A stretch of DNA of 64,000 bases from Aphrophora alni (GCA_963513935.1 OY740772.1:105113989-105177988); one strand, 5' to 3'; counted from the stretch's first letter, positions 11,612 through 23,698 are shown. Numbers and translations: made by a program. The notes: generated by a model from the sequence alone, not told the origin.

Positions 11612-12776
11612 CAGGGTGTTCAAAAAGTCTGGAAACCCTTTAATATTTATTTTATTAATAAACGCAGAGCATTGAAACTCTAGGATTACGTCCTCACTGT
11701 AGTTACCGACTTTTTGCTCATTTTAACTGGTTTTTTTCACTTTGGGGGGACGTCCTGTGGAGGAAGTCTAAACAATCTTAAATGTAAGCATAGGTCGAAT
11801 TATACCTCATTTTAAAGGTCTTTGTTAGAGGAACACATTGCCGCAATCCCGACTGAAAAAGGACCATTCATTTGGAAATGGCAGCCTTATACAATTTGTT
11901 AACTTTACGTTGCGAAGATTGAGGCAGAAGTGAATACTCAACCGTGTTGGTTATGTTAGTGTTTTAGCTATGACAATTTCACAGCTGGAGTGTGGAGGGA
12001 TAGGAAATATCAGTAATGGTCAATTTAATTGTTTAAAAACGTTAGGACTGCACAGATGTAATTAGGGACAATTATCATTATTAATAAAATTGAACAGACA
12101 GTATGTCAGTTGTTTATGTTTAAATTACTTACTTTGAAAGACAATAATTATAAAAAAGTAAACAAACCTTGGAAGGTATTACAGAAGGTGCTCGAAGTGG
12201 TGTCCTTGTGTAGCTGATTGGTCGCATTGGTTGCTGATTTTGGCCGTCCGGATATTGACCGATCTGTTACAGAACCACGCTGTAAGGTCTTCAACACTGT
12301 TGATTTTTGAATAGGTGGTCAATTGGGGCAAGTTTCATTGAACAAGCGGCTTACCTCCCCATATGAACGAGTTCTATCCCCATAACTCCTCCTCATCAGA
12401 GTGGTTATTTGCTCTGTCTCACTAAGTGACATTGTAATCTAATGTAAAGCTTACTAACAATTTGCCATTGAATTAGCATTCAAATCAAACAAACTTTAAG
12501 AGGCTGCCATTTCCAAACGAATGGTCCTTTTTCAGTCGGGATTGCGGCAATGTGTTCCTCTAACAAAGACCTTTAAAATGAGGTATAATTCGACCTATGC
12601 TTACATTTAAGATTGTTTAGACTTCCTCCACAGGACGTCCCCCCAAAGCGAAAAAAGACAGTTAAAATGAGCAAAAAGTCGGTAACTACAGTGAGGACGT
12701 AATCCTAGAGTTTCATTGCTCTGCGTTTATTAATAAAATTAATATTAAGGGGTTTCCAGACCATTTGAACACTAGG
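11612..12776. mobile_element. CAGGGTGTTC element with 276-bp TIRs
   Basis: Terminal inverted repeats run 11612-11886 and 12501-12776, flanked by TA at 11610-11611 and 12777-12778. The right tip is mutated (expected CACCCTG, seen CACTAGG). The central 0.6 kb holds the transposase N-terminus at 12160-12432. Long arms plus TA duplication fit a Tc1/mariner-superfamily element that has lost its catalytic domain. Confidence 0.8.
12160..12432 (-). pseudogene. mariner-superfamily transposase N-terminus, broken
   Basis: Reading minus from an ATG at 12432, the first 90 or so codons resemble the helix-turn-helix DNA-binding half of insect Tc1/mariner-like transposases: SYGEVSRLFNETCPN, then SKSTVLKTLQ-type spacing, then a GRPKSATN linker. 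One in-frame stop interrupts it after CPN. It would bind the element's own terminal repeats. The DDE/D catalytic domain is missing; the frame runs into AT-rich DNA near 12160. This is a clear decapitated copy inside its own TIRs. Confidence 0.7.
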
Positions 12777-12778
12777 TA

Positions 12779-13809
12779 TATGTTTCGACACTGAACATTT
12801 CACAGACTAGTTTTTAAATTAGCTCAAAAGTTTTGACTACGCAATAGAAACCAAAATTCGAAATGTCGCAATGGATACAAATCAGTTGACCGGGTATTAA
12901 AAAGACGTAAGAATGCTCGTGTTAAGTTCATAGAATCTTTTAGCAATACCAGGTTTGCTTTGAAAGTTGGAAAAACTGTTATATATTTTTGCTATTTGAA
13001 TAATAGACCAACTGGAGGACAAGTATTTAACTCTATTTTATGACAACACCTTTAATAAATTATTGACTGTTGGTGATAATACAAATAATAGAGACTTTAT
13101 TATTTGTAACGGTGTAGTAACGTTTTAAGAATTTTGTATTAATTATATGGATGACCGTTGGAATATATATATGAGAAAATGTATGTAGAGGTGGTTTATA
13201 AAGATTGCAGGATTCAAGTAAATCACGAGAGGTCAATAATGACTGGTCTAGACCGTGGTACTATATCTCGTCCTTTTAATACGACTAAGAAGTCACTTGA
13301 TGGAAATATTCGCAGGTAATATTCAACTATTTAATAATTATATGTGACTGGATACAGCAAATATGCAAATGATTTACTATAGTAATATGAATGTTATATT
13401 ATAACAAAAATATAATTTTAAAATTTTACGTTTAATTTCTATTATTCTTTCAATAAAGTTTGCACTTACATTTTAAGCTAATTTTTCACGAGCTTATTTA
13501 AAAGAAAAGTTTCCTTAAGGACTGTTCTGTTTGGTGACTAACTTTTTTGGTTGCCAAGTACACAATATTTGGTTTCTTAATGCCAAATACTGTCCATACT
13601 TTATAATTAAATTGCATTTTATAAATTATGATAATATTTTGACTTCAGATAAGAGTAAACTGATTTATATTAGTTAAACTGTGAAGAGAACTGTATATTT
13701 CAAGGTTAGTTTACTAGTAAAAATGAAGTTGGCAATGATCTGTCGGAGATAAGAGAAAAAATAATCAATTTTGTTGTATATTAAATGTTGAGCTTGACTT
13801 ATGAGAAAA
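12779..13809. other. AT-rich DNA, nothing recognised
   Basis: I found no translation, repeat boundary or RNA signal in this stretch. Confidence 0.45.
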
Positions 13810-14412
13810 ATTATACAGTATAACAAACACACAGAACACAATTCTCATAAAAAATACGCCTAAGTATCAGACGCGTTTCAACGACAAGGTCGTCCTCTTC
13901 AGTGATACACCAGCTACACCAACCAAACCACAACTGAATCTAACGTTGCGCCGAAGCCCATATTTAAACAAACTGAAGGGGGCGTGGCCTACTATTTTAC
14001 ACTGCCAAGGCGATAGTACGCGCCACGTGTCAGTTTAACTACCTAAGATTTAAAATACAGCTAAAACAAGATAATCGAACCAACCCTACATTTTATATTA
14101 ATATAGAAATCTGTATAGGTCCCAGTTCATTATTTACAATTATGTCCTGGTACTTATTAATATAAAAAGTCTATACATTTATACAAACTCAAGGGGGCCG
14201 TGGCTAAATTTTACACTGACAAGGCATAAGTACGCGTCTCGTGTCAGTTTAACTACCTAAGATTTAACATACAATACAGCTAAAACAAGATAATCGAACC
14301 AACCCAACATTTAACATTATATATTATATTTTACATTAATATAGAATTTTGTATAGGTACTGGTTCATTATTTACAATTACGTTTTGGTGCCTATTAATA
14401 TAAAAAGTTTCC
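13810..14412 (-). mobile_element. Penelope/retrozyme-like unit with hammerhead and tandem repeats
   Basis: A well-formed hammerhead-like motif (13862-13910, minus) is followed on its upstream side by two tandem copies of a roughly 0.2-kb unit (13966-14172 and 14190-14412). The units share segments such as GTGTCAGTTTAACTACC and ACAGCTAAAACAAGATAATC. Repeated units next to self-cleaving motifs fit elements copied from concatemeric or circular RNA, which is my inference. Part of the unit (AAATACGCCTAAGTATCAGA and flanks) recurs at 57737-57890. Confidence 0.6.
13862..13910 (-). ncRNA. Hammerhead ribozyme candidate, complete core
   Basis: This is the best motif in the window. On the minus strand GTATCA pairs with TGATAC as stem I. 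The core is CTGAAGA, then stem II (GACGAC/GTCGTT with a CTT loop), GAAAC, and GTC as the cleavage triplet. Stem III is the two-pair ACGCGT palindrome. Every conserved hammerhead nucleotide is present and the fold is the minimal type I form described for Penelope-like elements and retrozymes. Confidence 0.75.
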
Positions 14413-14420
14413 CAAGCATC

Positions 14421-16400
14421 CATAGCATTTAATTTTGTAACATTCTTTAACAATTTTGTTGTAATTTAAAGACAAGTGTATGCAGTGAAGAGTGTTCTAA
14501 TAATTTAGAAGACATTACTTACAATTGTTATACTTGTCAAGGTGTAGTGCTTTTTCTTTTCTTAATACAATTCAGTTTTGGTATTCATCAAAAAGTTCAT
14601 TTATGTCAGTTTGAAGATTATCGTTTCAGGGAAGTGAAATTTCCATAACCTTATATTGTGATTGATAACAAGTTGACCAATTTAAGTTGTGGTAAATGCT
14701 TGTTTTTTTGACTAAGTTATCCGTAATTTTCAGCTAGAAAAAGTTTAATGTTCAACATATAAATCACTACTAATAGTCGTGTTTTATAGATGCGTTCTAA
14801 AAGGGTTCAAGTAAAATACAAATTTCTTCCCCATAGTTTCTTGAAAGTATCAAAGACGCTACAGTGGTTGAATGGTGAGGACATATTTGAGTTCGTTTCA
14901 GTTATGGTATTTTCTAGTTTGTTTTCATTAGGTTTTATGGGTAAAAAGTACAGACCTTGAGAAGGAGGAATATATTGTCCTGCTGCAATTCAGGAGAGTA
15001 CTGTCCACTTTCCACAGTGCTCCATCTTATCTGAAGTGGGACAGTTTAACGCTCTGTTCAAAACTATTGCTGCCTACTTCTTTCTGCTCAAAACCAATTT
15101 GAAATTAATTTGTGTCACTTTTATGTCAGTGATGGAGACCATTTTCTATCTTATATAACGCAATACAATTTCATTTTTTATACATGCCTCTACTGGAATG
15201 TAAAATATTTGTATTTTGTCTGTCAGATTTAATATTTTTTACTTCGCGATGCATATTTCCTTGATGGAAAAAAAATGCCAACAATGATTGCTGCCATTTA
15301 TTTTATTTGACTGGGAGTATGCGCCTAATGTCAAATATTTGTATTAAGTTTGTCTCTTTCAATTTTGTGAAATTAATATCAGCAAAACTGATATAAAATC
15401 GAAATTAAGTTTGACAAGTTAAGTGGAAAGCGTAGCATTGCGGTTAAAGTGATTTTTTACGTAACAGCTGATTATTGCTTCACAGTAATTCGTGTATATT
15501 ATTTCAAAAGTAAAAGTTTTTTAAAAACAATATAAATATGAGTCAGTTTCTAACATAGATCAATACATAATATAAAGCAAGTTTGTATATTATTACATAC
15601 AAAATATAGCCCTTTAAAGAGTGATAAATGTTGATTATTTAGCTATCCTTAATGTCCAGAACAGCATTGTCACAGTTGAAATGACTTGTATCAACGGTAC
15701 AAAACAAAGTAAATTGCAAAAATATTTCCAGTATTAAAAATCTCTGTCCATCTTTACTACTCAATAAATAATTGACTTATGGAATGTAGTTGAACATGAC
15801 ATATTCACGATCTAATGTCGGTAGAATTTTAAACTCGGTTCAACTGTTACTAAGCAGTCTATATAATTCGTTATCAATAATAGAGTTACTGCTAACAATA
15901 TTTCACGATCTCCTTTCTTCATTGTTATATACACAATAACCAATCTATACACGTTGGTAGTTACAGTCACCCTAATTGATATAATGATGTGTGTGCAAGT
16001 TAAAATTGTTATCAATCATGTTTAAAGAATACAATGGTGTAAAAAAATAAAATGCTAATACTTTTATTGTTAAACCGTAACATGCTCAGGACACTATTCT
16101 GGTGAAATGTTACGCAAAACTCTTCGGAAGTTTATCGAAGCTTAAAAATGTTTCGTGGGAGAGGCTGAACACACAATTTATTTAGCAAACCCTATGAAAA
16201 TGCATCATGTACTGTAAGATACGGACTTCTTCTGGGGGAATGAAAAGTCTATTAATAATAAAATTAGTCTTTCTGGGAACAGTTGTTGGAACAGTGTCTT
16301 GTTTCCACGTGTTTGCAGAGATTCCATCCTGCGTGAAGACTTGTTTATCAAAGTACAAGTTGTCATTAACACACAATTATTGTAAATCTGTCAATAATTT
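14421..16400. other. Mostly AT-rich DNA; nothing firmly recognised
   Basis: A slightly GC-richer patch at 14940-15080 has no recognisable translation. The minus strand of 14480-14640 could be decayed coding sequence of the adjacent retroelement, but I cannot show this. No repeat boundary was found. Confidence 0.35.
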
Positions 16401-16419
16401 GCTCTTTGTACATCTGTGT

Positions 16420-16890
16420 ATGAACGATTATGGTATTCCCGATATTATCTTAGAGCCATGAGATGCAGCTGCCCACACTGTAACCTTCAGATAACGTCCA
16501 GGTTTGTCCCAGCCTAGGAAGCGCAAGTTTTGGTTATTAACATCTCTAATAAGAAGCTTTTGGAACTCATCAAATCATCACGGTCATCAATGCAATTTGG
16601 ATTTTCATAAAGATTAGCTAAAATACGTGTACTTTAGAAAGGAAAACCCGTCTGGAAGTCTTTAGGTTTTAATGTATGCAGTAATTTAATAAGATATGAA
16701 CGTGCTCTAAGTGTTTCAAGATTCTAATAAAGCTTGTCTTTTCTATGGCTAATTCTCTTAAAATTCGCCTTGTGCTTTACTTTGGAGATTGCCAAATACT
16801 CAGCTGACATTATCATTGTCTCTGGTTTTTCTTTGCAACAGGAAATTTTCCTTTGCTGATGTTTATTATAGACTCAATTTATCTGAAATC
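16420..16890 (-). pseudogene. mariner/Tc1-like transposase relic
   Basis: Joining short minus-strand frames in order shows the layout of a mariner-type transposase: SPK-STRRILRELAI near the second helix-turn-helix, then ARSYLIKLLHTLKPKDFQT, then LYENPNCIDD ahead of the catalytic block, then DVNNQNLRFLGWDKPG and VTVWAAASHG. The first catalytic Asp region is blurred by a frameshift near 16570. At least two frameshifts and several stops are present, and the C-terminal half is missing. Each fragment alone is weak; the collinear order makes the call. The subfamily cannot be given. Confidence 0.6.
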
Positions 16891-16899
16891 TTTTACCCA

Positions 16900-19090
16900 A
16901 GGTAGTAGAGTTTTTTTAAAGTTGAAACTTCATTAAAAGATTCCTCAAATTCTTCCATTACAGCTGCAAATGACGTCCAACTTATATAGCTTTTCAAATA
17001 TCGTTCAACACACTAAATACGATCTTGAATGTTGTACTGAGGCGTGATGGTTGTCCGAATAAACGGTAAGTTTAGTAATGAAACACTACACTTGAAATTA
17101 TAAAAGTATTGTTGTAAAATTATCTTACAAGCAGCTGAGCGATTACTTTTCATTTAGCTGTTTTTTTGGTTCAAATACTGTAACATTTCGGTTATCTTCT
17201 TTTTCACCACATTGTGCTATCTATTCGGAAAATATATTTTCAAATAATTAAAATTATTTTTTGTTGTAAATTATGTTAAAGCTATTTAAATCATCTAATG
17301 ATTCTGACACTGTTAATTCTAAAAAAAATCTAATTTATACTAAACGCCAATTATTTAATAGCTTTATTCACATGAGCTAGGAATAAATTTAAATTATCAC
17401 TACTTGTAAAAATAAAGCTTGTAAAATGTATTATGAATAATACTCTGTGAAAGTAGTTCCTAGGTAAAATACATTTTATATTTTATCAATTATTTTGTAA
17501 CGGTAAAATATTATTGTAAATTTGGCTGTAATGTAAATGGTAAAAATAACATTTAAAAATAATAGTTGCATTATGTATTTTTTTGAGACTCATGGGAATT
17601 TATGATATCGTTTAAACAATACTTGATACTAGAATGTACCCTACATTCTATTTAAAATGTAATAGACTACTATTTAAAAATTTAAAATTAGTAACAAATA
17701 AAAGGTCTCATAATATATGATCAAAAACTATAAAACAAAAATTTTCTAAAGGAAATTAGATTTAGGTTTTAGGTGACATTTAGATACTATGTTAGAACAA
17801 TCACTAGCCTTGTTGACTAGAAAGAAAACCGTAATAACATATTGCCACTTCTTTATTATTATAAATAATTTGTTATTCCTTGAAAAAAATATTGCTAATG
17901 TTTGGAGAAAAAGAGTATTTTTTTGGGTCCAAAATGTTTTCCGACACAAACATTCGATTTTTGATAATTCCGATCCTTATTAATATTGGATAAACTAACA
18001 AACTTTGACTATTATACTTGAAATATTTTACATATAATTTAATTTGTTTCACTAAAATCGGTGTATTGGTTTACAAGATATCGTTGTTTAAGTGAAATAG
18101 TGTTAGGTAAAAAAAAACTCATTTCGAGGAACACGAAATTCATGGTTTGTCACGAAGTAAATTGATAGCATCGCTTAAAATCTGTGAACGTCATTTTATG
18201 CGGATGATAATCCAGTATTCTGTTCAGAAATGTTTTGAAATAGGATTTTCATTACGGTTGCATACTGATATTTTGAGAAATTTTATTTACGTCCAAATTG
18301 GAGACTTTATACCGCAATTTTGACGCTTTAAATTCGGAATATTTGTTGAATCTATTTCTCGCAAAGTTTCTCTATTGTTATTATTCAAAATTATATCTAA
18401 AGTTTGGTATTGATTCGAGAAAAAAAAATCTGTATCAAAAAGTTTTGCCACTAAAACTAACGCAATTTTTCGATTTTTGAAAATTTGTATCCCTCATTAT
18501 TACAATATTATGCATTTTTTGTTAGCAAACTGGTTTTAGTTATTTAGTTTTTCTACACATTTACACAATCGGTCTTCAATACAAATGATCTGAATTGTCG
18601 CTTTAAAGTTGAAATTTAATTTGCTCATGGTTCAGCAGGAATTAGTTGTAATATGTTTAAACTCTAAAAATCGGCCAATTCATTGTGATTGTCAAAAATA
18701 CAACTCTTAAAGTTTTTTCTCGATATTTGTTAAAATTAAAATAAGAAATCTTATGGATTGCCACACTTCAGAAAAAGCCTAACTAATTTAAACAATCCGC
18801 ATAACATTTATTATAACCTTTTTTTTTTAAATTATGAAAGACTTTAAATATTACGGTTTACTATTGTTATATTTTTCTTTATTTGAGTCATCAATCGATA
18901 AAATACCAACAGATTCCAATTGATACAATTGATAGAACGTGATATACCATTACAGAGGAATAACTTTTTCTGTATCGATACACTTAGTATCAGGTTCCAT
19001 TACATTCTGCGTCACTTCATCTTCAATTGTTACACACGCGACGTTGAAATCTAACATTAGGTAAATGAGAAGAACGTAATAAAACACTAT
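16900..19090. other. AT-rich DNA, nothing recognised
   Basis: Short ORFs of 60-67 codons (for example near 17.8 and 18.3 kb) have AT-driven composition and no motif. No repeats with visible ends were found. Confidence 0.45.
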
Positions 19091-19092
19091 AT

Positions 19093-19290
19093 ACAGGGTG
19101 ATTCTCTAATACGTGGAGATAATTCAGGGGTGGTTGTGGTTATATAAAAAGAACTTCATTAATACATGTCCGAAAATGTTCCTTTAACAAATATCCGCCA
19201 TTTTGTTTTTGTTTTACTAAATAATTTATATCTCAAGAATAACTAAACGAAATCAAATGAAATTTGCATGGTAAATTAAAAACTCATCCT
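19093..19290 (+). mobile_element. CAGGGTG-type transposon end, truncated
   Basis: TA plus CAGGGTGATTCTCTAATAC at 19091-19111 matches the terminus of the 6743-7685 family in its first bases. The unit then diverges and stops near 19290. No matching right end was found before the Penelope-like relic. Confidence 0.5.
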
Positions 19291-19359
19291 ACAGTTTTTA
19301 ATTAATAATAATATTACTTAAATGAGGTCCTTCTTGTGACTTCTTTTCGTATCATTTAT

Positions 19360-19400
19360 GACATGTTTCGGAGCCGTAACTCAATCATTTGATCTTATTC
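19360..19400 (-). ncRNA. Hammerhead-like remnant downstream of Penelope ORF
   Basis: The minus strand retains GAAACATGTC and a stem II-like hairpin (GAG..CTCC with a TTACGG loop), but the CUGANGA box has decayed to CAAATGATT. It lies about 0.2 kb after the stop of the GIY-YIG relic, where a Penelope 3' pseudo-LTR is expected. Confidence 0.5.
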
Positions 19401-19606
19401 ACACCTAAGAGATTGTTGTGCATTAAAACAAATTCCACATACACATTAATTAATGTAATTAATAGTGGATGCGCATCTTAACATGATCGGTGAAGTAATG
19501 ACAGTATTATGCAAGGAGGCCTACCGATGGTTATCTCTGTTTATCTTTTTCAAGTGATTGACAGCTGTATCGTATAAATGGTGGGAGTGGAACGAAAGTT
19601 GGTCAT

Positions 19607-19995
19607 TTAAGATGTCGTTTGATATGCTTTATATATTTCATATTCTTCACTAGCATTCATTAGCCTTCCCTTTGTACAAATGTGTGGAAGTCGCCCGGGC
19701 TGTGGTTACATTCGGCGAGGTGTCGTGCATAGTTTGATTTGGCGATGTTGGGAAGATGTTCTTTGAACCGTTCACTCCTGTTTGATTTATGTAGTATTTA
19801 TTGTATTCATGACATTTGATTTTGTAAAATCCGAACTTTTTCTCTATTGGAGTGTTGGATTTTAGTTTAAGCGATGTAGATAAACTATTGGTTGAAAGGA
19901 AAGATATTCTAATGTTGTACTTTTTGAAAATATTCTTAAGAATGTTGAATAAAATTTTTGTATATTCAGATGAAATATATTTGTTATCTGGGTTA
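19607..19995 (-). pseudogene. Penelope-like element C-terminus: linker + GIY-YIG endonuclease
   Basis: The minus strand encodes the end of a Penelope-like retroelement protein. A linker region (NPDNKYISSEYTKILFN, ending NTPIEKKFGFY) leads into a GIY-YIG nuclease. Visible marks are GFYKIKC (the GIY strand, 19824-19832 encodes GFY), NKYYINQTG (the YIG strand, Gly replaced by Asn), then after a frameshift RSERFKEHLPNIAKSNYARH, a CNHSPGDFH segment, and a final EEYEIYKAYQTTS before the stop at 19607. In intact elements this domain nicks target DNA for the reverse transcriptase. The reverse transcriptase itself is absent: upstream sequence becomes AT-rich or LTR-like. Two frameshifts and the YIG change show it is dead. 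Confidence 0.8.
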
Positions 19996-19999
19996 GTTT

Positions 20000-20580
20000 A
20001 GGTTTCTGTGCGTGTTCTGTTATTTTTCTTTTCCTGGCTATTAATTAACGTATTATAACATTTAATATGTTATATATATTTTATTATCTTGTTTAATGAT
20101 CTAATTTACTTAATTAATTTATTTTGAACTTAATTATTTATTATGAAACATTGATGAATTTACTTTTAAACTTGTTCTTTATTAGCCACAACTAATTTGC
20201 GCTAATCTATTTCTGGCAATTAATTTTAATTGATTTCTATCGAAATCTTAGCAAAACTAGAATGGTTGAATTAAATTAATTCCACAAAACAATTTCTACT
20301 TTCTTATTATCTTCTGGCTTTATTCTCATATAATGGGTTATATAACAAGAATCACATCAATTAATTATCCATATCAATCTTAAGACTACTCATTCATTCA
20401 CACTTTCATTCTTTAAAACTAATTTATGCTAATACACAATATTTAATTATTGACAATTTTAAAATCTTAATTTATTATTCAATTTATATAAAAAAACTCT
20501 ACGAATGTCTCTACAGAATTGATCTTAATGTTCTTATTAATTTATAGCAAATCTATTACAAACAATTTTCTTTAATTTAA
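20000..20580. other. AT-rich DNA, nothing recognised
   Basis: This very AT-rich stretch between the Penelope-like relic and the LTR-like region gives no translation or boundary. Confidence 0.4.
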
Positions 20581-20599
20581 TTATATTATTTTCAAATTA

Positions 20600-21400
20600 C
20601 TTTTTTTTTGCCGGCTAGCTCAATTACTTTCTTTTAATTTAAATTTTATAAAACTTTACTCTTAATCTCGGGCATGGGAACTTTTATGACTCATCAAAGT
20701 GAAATACTAGATTCTAATGATTATTAATTATAAATTTTGGTACTTATCAACAGTTACGCCTCGTCCTCTTTTTTTGCACTTGTACACAAAAACACAATCA
20801 CTAACGTCGCACTAAAACACATGGATCCTTATCCTGAGGTCGGATGCTGCAAATCCTAGTCCCTTGACGAATGGTGAATTCCTGGTAATATGTCCGCTAA
20901 ATGCTGGTTGGTCTCCTAACTCGTTCTCAATATAACTATTAATGTCGACGCGATGATTCTCTTCTCTTCTTTTACAACTTTAATACTCCTTGACTTTACT
21001 TATTATTACAAAAAAAACTACAAAACTACTAAAATTTGTGGCAACTCTGCCTTTAAGTTATTCGACGACTTTGAATTAAACCCTCAGGTTCTTAGTTTAA
21101 GACTCTTAAAAAACCTCCTTACTCCGATTCCCAGCTGTAGCTAAGACCTACACGCTCTCGCCCCCAGTTTTTGACTGACTCTCCTTACCGTTGAATTTAA
21201 CCTCTCCCGATTTCCAAGTTCCGCGTCTCCCTCGCTGATTGGTTAATTTCTAATTTTTTGAAACTCAGGTCTCTTCTGATTGGACATCCAAACTTTCTAA
21301 AATCGTTACTTTTTTACGTACGTTGACTTCGCCCCTCGGAGATACCGTTAGGTATTTACTTTCTCATTTTTTCTTGGTTCCCTGTTTATGACATGCAGCT
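20600..21400 (-). mobile_element. Possible solo LTR or LTR-like regulatory block
   Basis: Base composition rises relative to the neighbours. On the minus strand there are two CCAAT boxes (21240 and 21280 area), a candidate start TGTCATAAACAGGG at about 21394, and an A-rich/purine run just upstream (21435-21450). The order upstream purine tract, TG start, CCAAT boxes resembles an LTR. I could not find a second LTR, a target duplication or a matching end, so this is tentative. Confidence 0.3.
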
Positions 21401-21599
21401 GCTTTGAGTATCAAAACTCCGTTATGTTTGTGCCTTTTTTTTTTTAAGTTTGCTTGTTAACATGTGTTTTGTCTCAATTTACTGATTCCTACAATTATTT
21501 ATTCATACTAACATTTTTATCGATTATTATTATTTTTATATTTTATATTAGACATTAATTAATTATTTATCAATCGTTGATCGTTTGAGATCGTTATAG

Positions 21600-21860
21600 T
21601 ATCTATATTTGTATTCCTGTATCCTTTTGGCTTCGACTAAGTGTTTTTGATGGCAATTTCTTCTTGGTCATCTTCCTCGGTCAATGGTACAGTAATAAGT
21701 TTTTTCATGATCCAATCCCTTCCCAATCTCCCAACCCATCTCATTTACTGTAGCCTATATCAGTTACATATAATTTGTAATTGTTTAGTTGATCAAGTAA
21801 CTCGTCCTAAGTTGATAAAGGGACAGTATGTTCCATGTTATAAATCTCCTTGTGCTTAAA
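21600..21860. other. Coding-like patch, unassigned
   Basis: This GC-richer patch has a 72-codon plus ORF (21641-21859) and a partly open minus frame. Neither has a recognised motif. If the adjacent block is an LTR, the minus frame could be the decayed 3' end of its internal region. Confidence 0.25.
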
Positions 21861-21869
21861 TATTTTACC

Positions 21870-22488
21870 AGTCCGTCGCCACTTAATCTGCTCGGCTATT
21901 ATTTTATTAGATTTCATAACAAAAACTCGTCTACAGGGAAGGGCTGGGTTACACGGCCAATCAGCTGAGATGTACCAAATTTGAAGTTAACTCGTTTTTA
22001 TTTTACTTTAGCTATTAATCAGACTGGCTTATAAAATATGTTTTGAAGTTTATCAACTTTGATAGTTATTTTATTAAATCAGGAAACAAACTAAGCGATA
22101 ATGACGCAATTTATAGAGTCAGAACATCCTAATAGCCTCTATATTAATAACAAAAGATAGACCTACAACACACATTGAAGAATCATCGGTTTTTTCTAAT
22201 ATTCACGTATTACTATCATTTAAAAAAAAATACAAACAAAAAAAGATATGTATTTAAAAAACTATATTTCCGAAGTGTAAGAAATACCATATGTGAAAAA
22301 GTAATTCCAAAATGTCAATGAAGGGAGATACAGAATACAACGTTTGTGTGATGGAGCTGGGAAACAGATACCGTTCCATATCATAGCATAGTATAAGATC
22401 CGATATGTGCATTACAGCCTTTGTGTGTTTAAGTAAATATCTGTGTTGAACTCCAATACAACCTCATCCAAAAGTATGAATATAACAC
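21870..22488. other. AT-rich DNA, nothing recognised
   Basis: No feature is visible before the transposon relic. Confidence 0.45.
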
Positions 22489-23050
22489 AGAGCGATTCAC
22501 AATTTTAAGGCAATATTCGGTAGATGATTTTAAATGACGATCTAAAAAAGAAAAGAAAAGTTTATGTAAACATAGGTTTGGAAATTCTTAGTTTTCCTTC
22601 TGTCGGCCATTTTGCGTTTTTAAAAACAAAATTGTTCTTTGGAAGTAGAAAGATATTGAGTGTAGATTTGGAAACCATTAACATTTCAAAATATTTACAA
22701 AAAATAAGATCTCCCTCTTGAAGTTTTTTAGTATTTTTTGTAGTTATCGACAAAAAACTCTTTAAATTACTATTAAAACACCAGTTAAAATTTTGAAAAA
22801 TTTTCGTCAATTACCGATAGCAAAAATAAAAAACCATTTTCATTTTTAATTAAAAGAAGAAAATCATTTGTTTCTTGTAAATATTTTGTAGTGTTAAAAG
22901 TTGTCAAAATATTCGGCACTAAAAATTTAAATCTCCGCCATTTAAAAAATGTAAAAAATAAATTCTTAGTTTTTTGGTATACTGATAAAAGGTTACGTAA
23001 TGCGTACCCTCAATATCTTATCTACTACTAAACGGAAGTATGATTAGTAA
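22489..23050 (+). mobile_element. Relic of the 6743-7685 transposon family
   Basis: The left end (CAGAGCGATTCACAATTTT), the GGCCATTTTGCGTTTTTA block, and the segment containing CCATTAACATTTCAAAATAT align with the left arm at 6743-7070. The second half is the inverted arm. The last ~90 bp of the right end are missing. Confidence 0.65.
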
Positions 23051-23059
23051 AGGAATTAT

Positions 23060-23646
23060 GTTATTTTTGGGAAATAAATAATTGTAAAAATTGATAGTCT
23101 TGTTTCACAAATAGCTTGAAATACTGAACGAATGGTTGCTATTTTCATTTAACCACCCATTCATAATAGATGTTCTGGATTTGGAACACGAAATTATGAT
23201 TAGGAAAGCCTAAACAGATGGTGAATCGTCCTAAAATCTACCTAACAATTACTACCCGTTTGAGTGGCTATTGTTGGTATCTTATTCACAAACAAAAAAC
23301 AACAAAAAAGACTGCTATTTGATTGTATGTTTATGTGTTCTTATAAGAGGACGTTCATATAAAGTATTATGTAAGTGTGATGAAAATGACAGATCAGAAA
23401 ACATGACATATGAGTTGTTACAAAGGGATGTGTATTAAGTATTTTTCTTGTGGAAAAAATAGATTGATTAAGGCCTGAGGCAAACTAGTCTCAATCCAAA
23501 ATTAAAGTTCCTTTACACAGTACATATTTACACTTCTACCAGTGGATATATATTTTTTTTCGAAGCATCATCGCTTATACTTGTGGCAAAAAGAGTAGTA
23601 ATGTTACACAAAATTACAGGTAAAACAAATATATTCTACGACCTAA

Positions 23647-23698
<52 letters not shown>

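Noticed and set aside
16182..16461. Opposed ORFs of 64 and 84 codons (one with a hydrophobic start resembling a signal peptide)
   Set aside because: No support beyond the hydrophobic stretch; adjacent DNA is a mariner relic on the minus strand and the overlap of both ORFs suggests chance.
20600..21400. Complete LTR retrotransposon
   Set aside because: No second LTR, primer-binding site, target duplication or gag-pol translation could be shown; kept as a low-confidence LTR-like block.
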